From: Pseudomonadota bacterium
GTDB taxonomy: Bacteria > Pseudomonadota > Gammaproteobacteria > Burkholderiales > Burkholderiaceae_B
DNA length: 64,000 nucleotides
Direction of reading: 5' to 3'
NCBI GenBank assembly: GCA_023389155.1
Contig: JAEWEV010000025.1
Coordinates: 186,001-250,000 of the forward strand
This document shows positions 1-8,326 of the stretch, one piece after another (position 1 is the stretch's first letter; each line of letters begins with the position of its first letter). A model generated the notes under the pieces. That model worked only from the letters and a program-made list of their open reading frames with translations. It was not told where the DNA came from and ran no database searches. Position numbers and translations under genes: made by a program.

Positions 1-54
1 ATAAACAATGCAGAAAACTATTGAGAAACACGCAGGAAACAATCGGCAGTCTGT

Positions 55-780
55 TCAGGGACGCTTGCCAGCCCAGGGCATGAACCAGTCAAATGTCGGT
101 CTGGGCCGTTTCCACGGAGCATCTGTCGGCGTAACCACTGATTCAACGCGTTTACCCGCCGCATAGGACGCCTCAGCGATGTGCCGCCAGGCAGTATCCG
201 ACTCGGCGGCACGGCTATGTGCGGACGAGACAGTCGCCGCGTGGCCGGCGCCGGTGAGAATGGCCGTATGCCGACTCAAGGTCAGCGCAGCGCCTCGCGT
301 AAACCCAAGATCATGGCCTGCAAGCGTTAACGACGAATGACCGTGTCCTTGAGGGGTCTGCGCCGATGGCGCCGAAAAATCAGGGTGGACTGTCACACTC
401 ACGCTCGCGATACCCGTATCCTGCAACTGCCATTCCCTGCGAAGTAAAGTCGCCGAGTCATGTCGCGTACCCGGCTGTCCCAGGACATCAAGTTGAGTGC
501 TTCGGTTCACCGTTATTCGCACCGCGTTGTCGGGGACGACAGGTGATCCGCTGGCGTTGCGCCAGCCCGCGTGTGTACCGGAGAAAAAGCGTTGCGCGGT
601 TTTTGCATCATGTATCGCGCCAGATCGGGCAAGTTCGAATGCTCCGAAGCGGCTTGCATGCTGTTGGTGCAGGACGATATCCTGAACTCGCGCCAGCCAC
701 GTGGCTGCCGCAAGCAGCGTCAGCACGCCTAAAATCACGATAAGACCCTCTGTAAGCGCCTGCCCCTTCTGTTGATTCAT
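55..780 (-). CDS. TadE-like prepilin/pseudopilin protein
   Basis: A 241-residue protein with a short basic leader (MNQQKG), then QALTEG and a hydrophobic helix at about residues 7-28. A Gly followed by Glu at +5 before a hydrophobic stretch is the prepilin-peptidase site pattern of TadE-like minor pilins, so it is probably an inner-membrane-anchored part of a Flp/Tad type pilus or secretion machine. The remaining part is Ala/Ser/Thr/His-rich and I recognise no other domain. An in-frame GTG lies at 786, but AGAGG five bases upstream of the ATG at 780 favours 780. It is the last of three prepilin-like genes on this strand and its start overlaps the stop of a possible 33-codon ORF (ATGA). Exact family assignment is an inference. 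Confidence 0.7.
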   Translation of the reverse strand: MNQQKGQALTEGLIVILGVLTLLAAATWLARVQDIVLHQQHASRFGAFELARSGAIHDAKTAQRFFSGTHAGWRNASGSPVVPDNAVRITVNRSTQLDVLGQPGTRHDSATLLRREWQLQDTGIASVSVTVHPDFSAPSAQTPQGHGHSSLTLAGHDLGFTRGAALTLSRHTAILTGAGHAATVSSAHSRAAESDTAWRHIAEASYAAGKRVESVVTPTDAPWKRPRPTFDWFMPWAGKRP

Positions 781-878
781 GAGCACCTCTTTATGATCTG
801 TTGCATGTGCCTATCCCGAAGCTCTTTCAGAGCCACGTTCTTTTGACAATCCGTACCCGCCTTCATTTGGAGATCCAT
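777..878 (-). CDS. Possible 33-residue small protein in pilus operon
   Basis: An ATG one base after the stop of the TadG-like gene (TGACATG) opens a 33-codon frame that ends in an ATGA overlap with the next gene. AAGGGG lies upstream at a suitable distance for ribosome binding. The product is charged and hydrophilic (MDLQMKAGTDCQ at the start, HMQQIIKRCS at the end), with two Cys and no membrane segment. It may be a real small protein, or a translational coupling ORF that carries ribosomes to the downstream gene. I know no matching family. Chance cannot be excluded at this length. Confidence 0.35.
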   Translation of the reverse strand: MDLQMKAGTDCQKNVALKELRDRHMQQIIKRCS

Positions 879-879
879 G

Positions 880-2304
880 TCAGTCCCCTTCTGCCAGCGG
901 CCTGGAAACCAGATGTGCCTGCCAGAACGGATGCCACGTCCCTGATTGCTCCCTGACAGGATTGCCGAGCCCGCTGACAGGCGAAAAAAACGTTTCTGCC
1001 GATGCCTGCACAAACAGTGCCGGCTGGTCGGTAAATTGCTGACTGACGTTTATCGTGAAGCCGAGGGGACGAGTCCGATAACTGTCACGCAGGTCGTAGT
1101 ACGGAACCAGTCCGCCGCCGCTCCACTGCTGCCGGCCAATAACGGCTCTTGAATTGGCAAGTGGATTGGCATCGCCCCCAAAAATATTCCAGTTGGTACT
1201 CTGCGTTACCCAGCGCCAGAAATCGATATCCCCGAAGCTGTCGGGCGCGTTCCGGTCATAAGGCAGGTCTGCCGCCAGTTCACTGGCATTGCCCCCCGGA
1301 ATCCATGCCCACCCCATGGGATATTCCCGGTAATAACAACCAATGTATTGATTGCTCCTGAGCGCGTGATAGGATTCTGTGTCCGTAGATTGCCAGTTTC
1401 CGCTATCATCAAGCATGGTTTGACCCCGCCGGCGCAGTTCGTGACGCAACGTCGGACATTGATAATGAACCTCCCAGCTATTGCGTGCTACGGCATCACG
1501 CTTACCAAGAAAGTCATAAACGGAAATGACATCTTCGATAAAGGATCGATAGTTTGCGTTGGGTGGATAACGTGTGGTGAAAGATTCCTCCAGGTGATTG
1601 TGGGCGGACCACGTCAACGGTGCGGTCCGGTCTGCAGGAAATCGTACAGGAACATCGGCTTGCTGCCTGCCAGTCGAATTTTGTGATGAACGTGCAGTTT
1701 GCATTACCGTACTTTGCGGATAATTTTGCTGTAGCACCTGGTTGATGGCGTGATCCCTCGCACTTTGCATCGTATTGTGGACGGCGGTTGACGCCGAAAG
1801 GAGTACGTGCCGAACAATGCGATCATGTTCTGCGAAAAGGCGCGACAATTCACCACCCTGTCTTGCCATCTGGTTCAGTGTCACCGCCCTGGCCGACGCA
1901 GTATAGCCAGCGAGATGGCCTGGTCCGAACATCATTCCAATCACATGGGCAGGCGGATTGAACTGGACGAGCTGCCTTCCCTGCGTTGCTGCAAACAAAC
2001 TCCATGACCCCAATGTGACAAGATGTGCCATTGCCACCTGATGCGCGGTTTGTGTCAGATTGATATAGGCCTGCATGTTCAGCGCCCGCGCCTGCACCAG
2101 GGCACCGGAATAGGCAGCGGCATCCGCAGCATGCATCAGACGCGCCTTGCGCCCGGCGATCTGACCGATACCGAACTGATGGATAAGTGCCAGGGCAAGC
2201 AGCAGCACCAGGAAAAGACCGAGTACCAGGGCCTGTCCCCGCTGGCTATCAGGCAGTGCAGGATACCCGCGCCCGCGAACAACGTTCTTCATGACGATTG
2301 CCAC
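880..2304 (-). CDS. TadG-like pilus assembly protein
   Basis: About 474 residues. A Tad-like N-terminus has RGQALVLGL leading into one hydrophobic helix (about residues 22-45), then the region rich in Ala and small residues after HAADAAAYSG that is typical of TadG/Flp-assembly proteins with a putative Tad domain. The long C-terminal part is presumably periplasmic and contains no motif I can name. Unlike its two neighbours it lacks Glu at +5 after the Gly, so it may be a membrane protein that is not processed as a pilin. The GTG at 2304 shares its G with the stop codon of the Flp-like gene (TAGTG); an ATG at 2292 is the alternative start. Neither has a strong ribosome-binding site, which fits translational coupling. 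Confidence 0.7.
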   Translation of the reverse strand: MAIVMKNVVRGRGYPALPDSQRGQALVLGLFLVLLLALALIHQFGIGQIAGRKARLMHAADAAAYSGALVQARALNMQAYINLTQTAHQVAMAHLVTLGSWSLFAATQGRQLVQFNPPAHVIGMMFGPGHLAGYTASARAVTLNQMARQGGELSRLFAEHDRIVRHVLLSASTAVHNTMQSARDHAINQVLQQNYPQSTVMQTARSSQNSTGRQQADVPVRFPADRTAPLTWSAHNHLEESFTTRYPPNANYRSFIEDVISVYDFLGKRDAVARNSWEVHYQCPTLRHELRRRGQTMLDDSGNWQSTDTESYHALRSNQYIGCYYREYPMGWAWIPGGNASELAADLPYDRNAPDSFGDIDFWRWVTQSTNWNIFGGDANPLANSRAVIGRQQWSGGGLVPYYDLRDSYRTRPLGFTINVSQQFTDQPALFVQASAETFFSPVSGLGNPVREQSGTWHPFWQAHLVSRPLAEGD

Positions 2305-2588
2305 TACTGCGCGGTTGTCCCGTTGCCTGCCATCTCGGCATTGCCGGTGAAACTTTTAAGGGATCTGGCTGCCGTTTGTCCGGCTGCCAGCTCTGCTGCG
2401 GTGCGCGCTGACTGCGACTGCGCCGATCCGTCTTCTCCGGCCAGTTCTTTGGCGATTGCCGCAGTTTGCGACCTCAGCGTCTGGCCGAATAACTGAAACA
2501 CGGCAATAGCAGAAATAGCCACCAGGGCAACAACGATGATGTACTCTGTCATTCCCTGCCCCCGCTGCTTTTTTAACGCTTTGTTCAT
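2304..2588 (-). CDS. Flp-type IVb pilin-like protein
   Basis: A 94-residue protein with basic leader MNKALKKQRG, then QGMTEY and a hydrophobic helix (residues 16-35). Cleavage after Gly10 would place Glu at +5 and Tyr at +6, the Flp pilin consensus. The rest is Ala/Gln/Ser-rich. It is longer than a classical Flp subunit (about 50-60 mature residues), so a structural pilin or minor pilin role is inferred. The start at 2588 is chosen because GGGAGGA precedes it; a longer in-frame extension up to 2648 has no such site. It is first of the pilus-like genes here and lies divergent from the amidohydrolase operon. Confidence 0.75.
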   Translation of the reverse strand: MNKALKKQRGQGMTEYIIVVALVAISAIAVFQLFGQTLRSQTAAIAKELAGEDGSAQSQSARTAAELAAGQTAARSLKSFTGNAEMAGNGTTAQ

Positions 2589-2800
2589 AACTGTCCTCCC
2601 GTTGATTATTGAGGATGACAGTTTGCCGTGAGCCCATGACCGGCACAATTCGCAGATTCCGACTGCGATAAATTCACGATGCCAATCTTCCGTCGAGCTC
2701 GCGAAATCGATTGCGTATAGGTTTTGCGCATATCAGAATTCAAAATCAGCCCATTGCTCTTGCTGTCATGCGCAACTAAGATAGACTTTGACAGATGTAA

Positions 2801-2816
2801 TATGTCATGTGACATA
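2801..2816 (+). promoter_or_regulatory. Palindromic operator overlapping a promoter
   Basis: TATGTCA-TG-TGACATA is a perfect inverted repeat with 7-base arms. It starts 8 bases after a TTGACA (2788-2793) and covers the place where the -10 element would fall (GACATA at 2811-2816, 17-base spacer). It ends 19 bases before the amidohydrolase start. The position suggests a dimeric repressor that blocks the lactonase operon. No regulator gene is adjacent, so its identity is unknown. Confidence 0.5.
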
Positions 2817-2834
2817 CCATTAAGGATTCAGATC

Positions 2835-3698
2835 ATGTTCGACTGCGCGCCAGCGAAAAAACATACCGAGAAAATCACATTTGAGGTTCCGCCGGGTGCG
2901 TGCGACAGCCATTGTCATATTTTTGGTCCGGCCAGCCAGTTCCCCTTTGATCCCGGCCGTTCCTATACCCCTCCCGATGCAGGCTTCGATGACCTGAAGG
3001 CAAAGCAGGACAACCTTGGCCTGCAACGCGCCGTTTTGGTGCAGGCCAATTGTCATGGCTATGATATGTCAGCAATCACAAACGCCATTGCGCGGAGCCA
3101 CCGTCAATACAGAGGTGTTGCCCTTGTACCATCAGACGTGACTTCGCAGCGGCTAAAGGCGCTGCATAACGAAGGAATCCGCGGGGTCCGCTACAACTTT
3201 GTCGCCCACCTGGCGGGGGCCACGATTGACGATGTCAGACTCATGGCGGACAAGATAGCACCGCTGGGATGGCACCTCTGCATCCATGCAGATGAGGTGT
3301 CTCTGTTGCGCCTGCTGCCTGATCTGCGCAAGCTCGAGATTCCATTTGTTATTGATCATATGGGGCGGGTAGATATCGAAAAAGGCCTGCAGTCGGAGGC
3401 TTTCCAGTCACTGCTTTCGCTCGCCCGGAACCCGCAAGCATGGGTCAAGATATCCGGTGTGGACCGGCTGGCCAGCGGCAATTCGCCTTACTCGGCCGGA
3501 CTGCCATTCATGAAGGCCATCATCGAGGCCATGCCGGACAGAACACTATGGGGTACCGACTGGCCTCATCCCAACGTCAAGGGAGACGTTCCAGATGACG
3601 GCCAGCTGCTCAATATTTTCGGCGAGATCTGTACAGATCCGCTACTTCGCAAAAAGATTCTTGTTGATAACCCGCAAATACTGTATCAGTTCGACTGA
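2835..3698 (+). CDS. Amidohydrolase, 2-pyrone-4,6-dicarboxylate lactonase-like
   Basis: A 287-residue TIM-barrel hydrolase of the COG3618 type. The first beta strand carries D-S-H-C-H (residues 24-28) and the last carries GTDWPHP (240-246), whose Asp is the general base in family members. Relatives include LigI and sulfomuconolactone hydrolases that open lactones made during aromatic ring breakdown; the exact substrate cannot be read from sequence. The ATG at 2835 is chosen because AAGGA precedes it at 8 bases. It is followed after 24 bases by an unknown gene and then a carboxymuconolactone decarboxylase-like gene, which supports a lactone or muconate route. Confidence 0.8.
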   Translation: MFDCAPAKKHTEKITFEVPPGACDSHCHIFGPASQFPFDPGRSYTPPDAGFDDLKAKQDNLGLQRAVLVQANCHGYDMSAITNAIARSHRQYRGVALVPSDVTSQRLKALHNEGIRGVRYNFVAHLAGATIDDVRLMADKIAPLGWHLCIHADEVSLLRLLPDLRKLEIPFVIDHMGRVDIEKGLQSEAFQSLLSLARNPQAWVKISGVDRLASGNSPYSAGLPFMKAIIEAMPDRTLWGTDWPHPNVKGDVPDDGQLLNIFGEICTDPLLRKKILVDNPQILYQFD

Positions 3699-3722
3699 GA
3701 CACAGCCCTCCCATAAGGCTTG

Positions 3723-4361
3723 ATGAATATGCCAGAAATGAATATCCAATCTGTGATTCTGATACGCATTCCAAATGTGAATCTTGACATCAGACAAAGC
3801 ACCGAACTGCTGCAACCGCATGTTGACCGAAAGCGTTTCCGAATGCACCTGTGCCACGGTGTTGATGCGCAGGAAACTTACGTATATCTGACTGATCCGG
3901 CGCTGGCTGTAAGCGCAGAAACCGCTGCCGACGATGCTTCAGCAGACATTGATCTGAATGCACTTACAGCCAATGTGATCGGCCAATATCCGGATGCCAG
4001 CATCGACCAGTTTCAGATAACACTGGATCTTCAGGGTGCGGCGCAGGGACAGTCGCCGGAGTGGCATTATGTCGTTGAAACCGATGTAAACGACAGCGCT
4101 GAAGATGATTTCAATCAGTGGTACATTCAGGAACATATGCCCGGCCTTGCCGCCGTACCTGGCACAGTCAGGACGATGCGCCTGTTCAATCGTGACGCGG
4201 CGCCCCGTTATCACGCGTTATATCTTTTGCAGACAAAAGAAACTTTCGGATCAGCGCCGTGGCTGGCAGTCAGAGCAACTGACTGGAGTAGCCGCGTACG
4301 TCCGAACTTCAAAAATACCAAACGCACAATGTTCAAGATTATTGCCGAAGGAATACAATGA
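3723..4361 (+). CDS. Unknown protein, possible EthD-like dimeric barrel
   Basis: About 212 residues with no signal peptide or membrane segment. The second half (WHYVVETDVN, then FNQWYIQEHMPGLAAVPGT) resembles the dimeric alpha/beta-barrel proteins of the EthD/DUF4286 kind, where a W-Y-x(3)-H-x-P-x-L element sits at the active or substrate-binding cleft. The first half could be a diverged second copy of the barrel. It starts after AAGG; TTG at 3720 and ATG at 3729 are alternative starts. Its stop overlaps the next start by four bases, so it is translated with the decarboxylase-like gene. A role in the same catabolic route is inferred from context only. Confidence 0.6.
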   Translation: MNMPEMNIQSVILIRIPNVNLDIRQSTELLQPHVDRKRFRMHLCHGVDAQETYVYLTDPALAVSAETAADDASADIDLNALTANVIGQYPDASIDQFQITLDLQGAAQGQSPEWHYVVETDVNDSAEDDFNQWYIQEHMPGLAAVPGTVRTMRLFNRDAAPRYHALYLLQTKETFGSAPWLAVRATDWSSRVRPNFKNTKRTMFKIIAEGIQ

Positions 4362-4933
4362 CACGCCTGACTGCACCCGATTTAGCCGCGATGAATGAAC
4401 ACCAGAAACGCGTTTATGACGCCATCGCTTCAGGGCCTCGCGGCAGAGTTCGCGGCCCGCTCGCAATCTGGTTGAATCGCCCCGGCCTGGCCGAGCATGC
4501 GCAGGCGCTCGGACAATATTGCCGATATGATTCCAGTCTGTCCACACGCCTGTCGGAACTCGCCATTTTGACCATGGCAGTGCTCTGGCAATCAGAGTTT
4601 GAATGGTGGGCGCACAAGCCGATAGCGTTAAAAGCAGGCGTCTCAGCCGAAACAGTGGATGCGTTGATGACAGGCACTGAGCCTGTTCCGTTTTCAAACG
4701 AAGACGAGCGTATCGTTCATGAATTTGTGAAAACACTGGTTACCACCAAGAAGGTGCCTCAGGCAATGTACGACAACGCCATCAAGACGCTGGGTCAGGA
4801 TAATGTGGTTGACCTGGTGGGCCTGGCCGGATACTACACGCTTATTTCCATGACGCTGAATGTCTTTGAAGTCGGCCTGCCTGACGATGCAATGGCCGAG
4901 CTGACCCCGCCCCCATCTTCTTCAGGGAACTAG
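4358..4933 (+). CDS. Carboxymuconolactone decarboxylase family protein
   Basis: 191 residues, all-helical CMD/AhpD-like fold. The conserved core runs from RLSELAILTMA (residues 64-74) through WQSEFEWWAH (77-86). There is no CxxC, so it is not an AhpD peroxidase and more likely acts on a lactone or other small molecule. It overlaps the preceding gene (ATGA) and closes the three-gene operon. The Pro/Ser-rich tail ends at 4933. No terminator is visible in the 90 bases before the convergent Crp-family gene. Confidence 0.8.
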   Translation: MTRLTAPDLAAMNEHQKRVYDAIASGPRGRVRGPLAIWLNRPGLAEHAQALGQYCRYDSSLSTRLSELAILTMAVLWQSEFEWWAHKPIALKAGVSAETVDALMTGTEPVPFSNEDERIVHEFVKTLVTTKKVPQAMYDNAIKTLGQDNVVDLVGLAGYYTLISMTLNVFEVGLPDDAMAELTPPPSSSGN

Positions 4934-5023
4934 ATGGTCAGAGGTCGCTGTTTTCGCTGCAATGGATGCCTAGGTCTGGACAGCAATCGCTGTTCGCAGG
5001 ATATATCAGATCGCCGACAATAA

Positions 5024-5716
5024 CTAGGCTTCGTAGGTTTTCAGGCGGAACGGATCCGGAATGAAGACATCTTTTCCTTTGACGGCGATCAGCTCACGCG
5101 AACACAGGTCACGCAGAATTCGTGAAAAATGTTCGGGGGTGATGTTCAGTAGTGAAGCGATCAGTGCTTTGTTCGTATTGAAACGAAACTGGCCGCTTCC
5201 ATCAACGCTGGCGTTTTTCAAAAAATAATCGATGACGCGCTGGGTAGCCGATTTGAGTGTGTATGCTTCTACGTCCTGGAGTAGCGCATACAGGCGACGG
5301 CTGATATTGGCGAGCATGCGCATGGCAAATGTCGGCTCGCGTTCGACCATGGCCAGGACACTATCCTTGGAAATGTGAAGCAGAAACGAATTGCTGGTTG
5401 CCTGCGCGGACACCAGGTTTTCCATATTTTCCAGAAAAATCCGCTCTTCACCGAAGCTGTCGCCGGGTCCGAGCGCCCGTACAACTTTTTCACAACCATT
5501 GGGCGCCACAAAAAGCAGTTTCACGCTGCCATATACAACCACGTGAAACCCTTCGCGCACCGACCCTTTTTCGATAATGTCCTGGATCAGGGGACCCTTA
5601 TGGAAAGAACGCTGCGTGACCGACTGAGCTATTGTTTTTAGACCCGCCGGCGATACCCCTTCAAACATGGGCAGACGAACCAGAAACTCCTGAACAGATA
5701 AACAACCTCCGACCAT
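5024..5716 (-). CDS. Crp/Fnr-family transcriptional regulator
   Basis: 230 residues: cyclic-nucleotide-binding-like beta barrel (about 10-125), long dimer helix (about 130-155) and a Crp-type winged helix (about 165-220) with recognition region TPEHFSRILRDL. The N-terminus has only one Cys, so the four-Cys iron-sulfur cluster of FNR is absent, and the Arg/Ser cAMP-contact motif of CRP is not evident. This pattern fits the DNR/NnrR branch that answers to NO through heme, but that is an inference. A DNR-type box lies in its own promoter. GAGGG upstream supports the ATG at 5716. Confidence 0.85.
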   Translation of the reverse strand: MVGGCLSVQEFLVRLPMFEGVSPAGLKTIAQSVTQRSFHKGPLIQDIIEKGSVREGFHVVVYGSVKLLFVAPNGCEKVVRALGPGDSFGEERIFLENMENLVSAQATSNSFLLHISKDSVLAMVEREPTFAMRMLANISRRLYALLQDVEAYTLKSATQRVIDYFLKNASVDGSGQFRFNTNKALIASLLNITPEHFSRILRDLCSRELIAVKGKDVFIPDPFRLKTYEA

Positions 5717-5758
5717 ACGCTTAATCCCTCTAATACGAATAATCGCTATTGTGAAAGG

Positions 5759-5764
5759 ATTATA
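5759..5764 (-). promoter_or_regulatory. Probable -10 element of the Crp-family gene
   Basis: TATAAT on the minus strand, about 43 bases upstream of the start codon. The DNR-type box is centred about 18 bases upstream of it and covers the region where the -35 element would lie. A direct repeat TAATACGAAT (5731-5740 and 5791-5800, spaced 60 bases start to start) brackets the promoter. Confidence 0.5.
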
Positions 5765-5775
5765 AAAAATACATT

Positions 5776-5789
5776 TTGACGCGCATCAA
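5776..5789 (-). promoter_or_regulatory. FNR/DNR-type binding site
   Basis: On the minus strand the site reads TTGAT-GCGC-GTCAA, a perfect match to the half-site pattern TTGAT(n4)GTCAA described for DNR/NnrR-type regulators and one base from the FNR consensus. It lies 60 bases upstream of the Crp-family start and overlaps the presumed -35 region, so autorepression or repression by another Fnr-like protein is more likely than classical class II activation. Confidence 0.65.
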
Positions 5790-5821
5790 TTAATACGAAT
5801 CATTTCGATCAATTTTTCTGT

Positions 5822-6499
5822 TTAGACCTGCCAGTCGATGGGTGTCTGCCCATGCTGCCGCAGATATTCGTTGGCTTTGGAAAAATGTTGGCAGCCAAAG
5901 AAACCCCGGCTCGCCGATAGTGGTGACGGGTGCACGCCAGTCAGAACAAGGTGGCGGTTCGTATCTATAAATGCGCCCTTTTTCCTGGCGTGGTTACCCC
6001 ACAACATAAATACCAGATGCTCGCGCTTTTCGTTCAGGGCACGGATCACTTCGTCGGTAAAGGTTTCCCAGCCCCAGGCGGCGTGGGAATGCGCCTGTCC
6101 GGCCTGTACCGTGAGCACGGTATTGAGCAGAAGCACACCTTGCTGTGCCCATTTTTCGAGATATCCGTGATCAGGCATGACGAATCCCGGAATGTCCTGC
6201 TTGAGTTCCTTGTAGATGTTCAGCAATGACGGAGGAATGCGCACCGAGGGCTTGACGGAGAATGCCAAGCCATGCGCCTGTTCCGGCCCATGATAGGGGT
6301 CCTGGCCAAGGATGACAACTTTGACCTGATCCAGCGGCGTTAGTCGAAAGGCGCTGAAGGTATCATGCTCCGATGGATACACTGTCTGGCCAGCTTCCCT
6401 GGCTTGCCGAATTCGTTCGCGCAGGGATTTGAAATACGGCTTTTCCTTTTCCGGCCCGATAGCATCAGCCCAGCTTATTGCGGTGTCGGTATCAGTCAT
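5822..6499 (-). CDS. ung: Uracil-DNA glycosylase
   Basis: 225 residues, family 1 UDG. It excises uracil from DNA to start base excision repair. Motif GQDPYHG is at residues 65-71 (catalytic Asp67), and GVHPSPLSA at 188-196 holds the catalytic His190; FMLWGNHA is the uracil-pocket strand. The frame stays open for 113 further codons upstream to 6838, but that extension has no similarity to Ung and the family start (MTDTDTAISWADAIG) fits 6499. No good ribosome-binding site precedes this ATG. Confidence 0.95.
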   Translation of the reverse strand: MTDTDTAISWADAIGPEKEKPYFKSLRERIRQAREAGQTVYPSEHDTFSAFRLTPLDQVKVVILGQDPYHGPEQAHGLAFSVKPSVRIPPSLLNIYKELKQDIPGFVMPDHGYLEKWAQQGVLLLNTVLTVQAGQAHSHAAWGWETFTDEVIRALNEKREHLVFMLWGNHARKKGAFIDTNRHLVLTGVHPSPLSASRGFFGCQHFSKANEYLRQHGQTPIDWQV

Positions 6500-7055
6500 G
6501 TCAGTTGCCTGCAGCACAGGTGTGTGGTGTGATGAAAGGCAAATTGTACCAACGATCGACAGGTCTCCCTGGTGAACGGCCAGATCAGGGTTGAATGCGA
6601 ACGAACTTATCGTATCGGTGTTTGCACGACTGGCGGCCCACGGTGTCACAGCGGCAGCAATTCTCCGGGAACGCTGCTGTGAGGACAGAGTCATATTGTC
6701 AGAACGATTCTGAGTGAGCTGCAACAGGCGGAGCAAATCGGGTCGGCACGAGCCGCAACGATCAGGGAACCGGGCGAGAATAAAAGAAAGCGCCGCAATG
6801 TTTGGTTCGCGCATCTCAATCCGCAAGCGTAGTCGCAAAAATAATACACATGTTATCGATTTGGCGATCGCGCAACTGCATGCCCAGGCTAATTACCTTA
6901 TGTTCAGCTATTTTTAAGCACCACTACCACAATTGTGTTTACAGTATGACTTTTGTTCCCGCAGCCCTGTTGATCTGCTCCAATCCACAAGCTGACTGCC
7001 TGCATCCGCCACCTGCATCAGGCCCGGGTCCCGCGCCACTTTCCAGGTTCTGTTT
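6500..7055. other. Intergenic region between ung and MFS gene
   Basis: 556 bases between divergent genes. The open frame continuous with ung and several short frames look like chance. I see no tRNA or terminator. An AT-rich patch around 6840-6950 probably holds promoters for one or both genes, but no clear -35/-10 pair stands out. Confidence 0.4.
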
Positions 7056-8297
7056 ATGACCAGCCCGCAAATTGATGACGATAGTGATACCTTGCAACTT
7101 GCCTGGAAACAGAATCTGTTCGTTTGTCTTTTCGGATCTTTCACCACCATTCTTGCAATGACCCTGATCCTGCCGATCCTGCCCATCTATATCCGGCAGC
7201 TCGGTGTGACGGATCCGGAAGCCATCGTCAGCTGGTCGGGCTGGGTATTCAGCGTTACGTTCCTGGCGGCCGGTATCATGGCGCCTGTCTGGGGCAAATT
7301 CGCGGACCGATACGGAAGAAAGCTTATCCTGATTCGCGCCAGTCTGGGTATGGCTATCGGCATCGCGTTGATTGGTTGCGCACAAACCGTATGGCAGCTG
7401 TTCTGGCTGCGATTGCTGGTCGGTCTGCTGGGCGGTTATGCATCGGGCGCCACCATTCTGGTCGCTACCCAGACACCCCGGGAACACACAGGCTGGGCAG
7501 TAGGCATGCTCGCCTCGGGGACGCTGGCCGGAAACCTTCTGGGACCACTCGTAGGCGGGATCGTGCCCACACTACTGGGCATTCGCCTGACGTTTTTTGT
7601 CGCCGGCGGCATTATTCTGATCGCTTTTTTCTGCACGGTATTCCTGATCAGGGAAAATCACAAGCCACGCAGCACCAGTGCAGCGGGTTCTGTATCCTAC
7701 TCTTTCTGGAAAGCCGGCAGGCAACGCAATCTGGTGCTATTGATGCTGCTGGCCGGCACGCTCCTGATGTTTGCCAATATGTCTGTCGAACCCATAATTA
7801 CGCTATATCTGGCATCGCTAAAAACCCTGACAGACCAGATCCCTCTTCTTGCCGGTATCGCAATGTCAGCAACGGCGTTTGGCAGCATGTTGTTCTCATC
7901 CCATGCAGGACGCTGGGGAGACAGGCACGGACATCTCAGGATGCTTGTTGCCAGTTTCGTCTCTACAGCCCTGCTTCTGCTGCTACAGGGATTGGCGCTG
8001 GCCGACTGGCAATTCATTGTTTTGCGTTTTCTGATGGGGATGACACTTTGCGGAATTATGCCAGCGCTGACTGCCATGATTCGACATAACGTTCCGGCCG
8101 GCGCAGCCGGTGGTGTATTGGGATATGCAACGTCAACGCAGTATGCGGGGCTGGTACTGGGACCCCTTGCCGGCGGGCTTGTTGCCAACCAGGCCGGTTA
8201 TACCGCAGTATTTGTCATGACTGGAGGGGTCATGCTCCTTGCTGCTGCGTTACTGTTCAAGGAAATGCGCACGCCCCCCGCGTCAGATGCAGCCTGA
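7056..8297 (+). CDS. MFS multidrug/solute exporter, MdtG-like
   Basis: 413 residues with about 12 hydrophobic helices. The signature loop between helices 2 and 3, GKFADRYGRK (residues 80-89), is motif A of the major facilitator superfamily, and GTLAGNLLGPLVGG in helix 5 matches motif C of drug:H+ antiporters. A proton-driven exporter of the DHA1 group, close to MdtG, is likely; the substrate is unknown. It is a single gene convergent with the DUF1328 gene. Confidence 0.85.
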   Translation: MTSPQIDDDSDTLQLAWKQNLFVCLFGSFTTILAMTLILPILPIYIRQLGVTDPEAIVSWSGWVFSVTFLAAGIMAPVWGKFADRYGRKLILIRASLGMAIGIALIGCAQTVWQLFWLRLLVGLLGGYASGATILVATQTPREHTGWAVGMLASGTLAGNLLGPLVGGIVPTLLGIRLTFFVAGGIILIAFFCTVFLIRENHKPRSTSAAGSVSYSFWKAGRQRNLVLLMLLAGTLLMFANMSVEPIITLYLASLKTLTDQIPLLAGIAMSATAFGSMLFSSHAGRWGDRHGHLRMLVASFVSTALLLLLQGLALADWQFIVLRFLMGMTLCGIMPALTAMIRHNVPAGAAGGVLGYATSTQYAGLVLGPLAGGLVANQAGYTAVFVMTGGVMLLAAALLFKEMRTPPASDAA

Positions 8298-8326
8298 GGC
8301 CGCCGATTCACTATTGACGGAATACC

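Noticed and set aside
6500..6838. 113-codon extension upstream of ung
   Set aside because: No similarity to Ung; the known family N-terminus begins at 6499.
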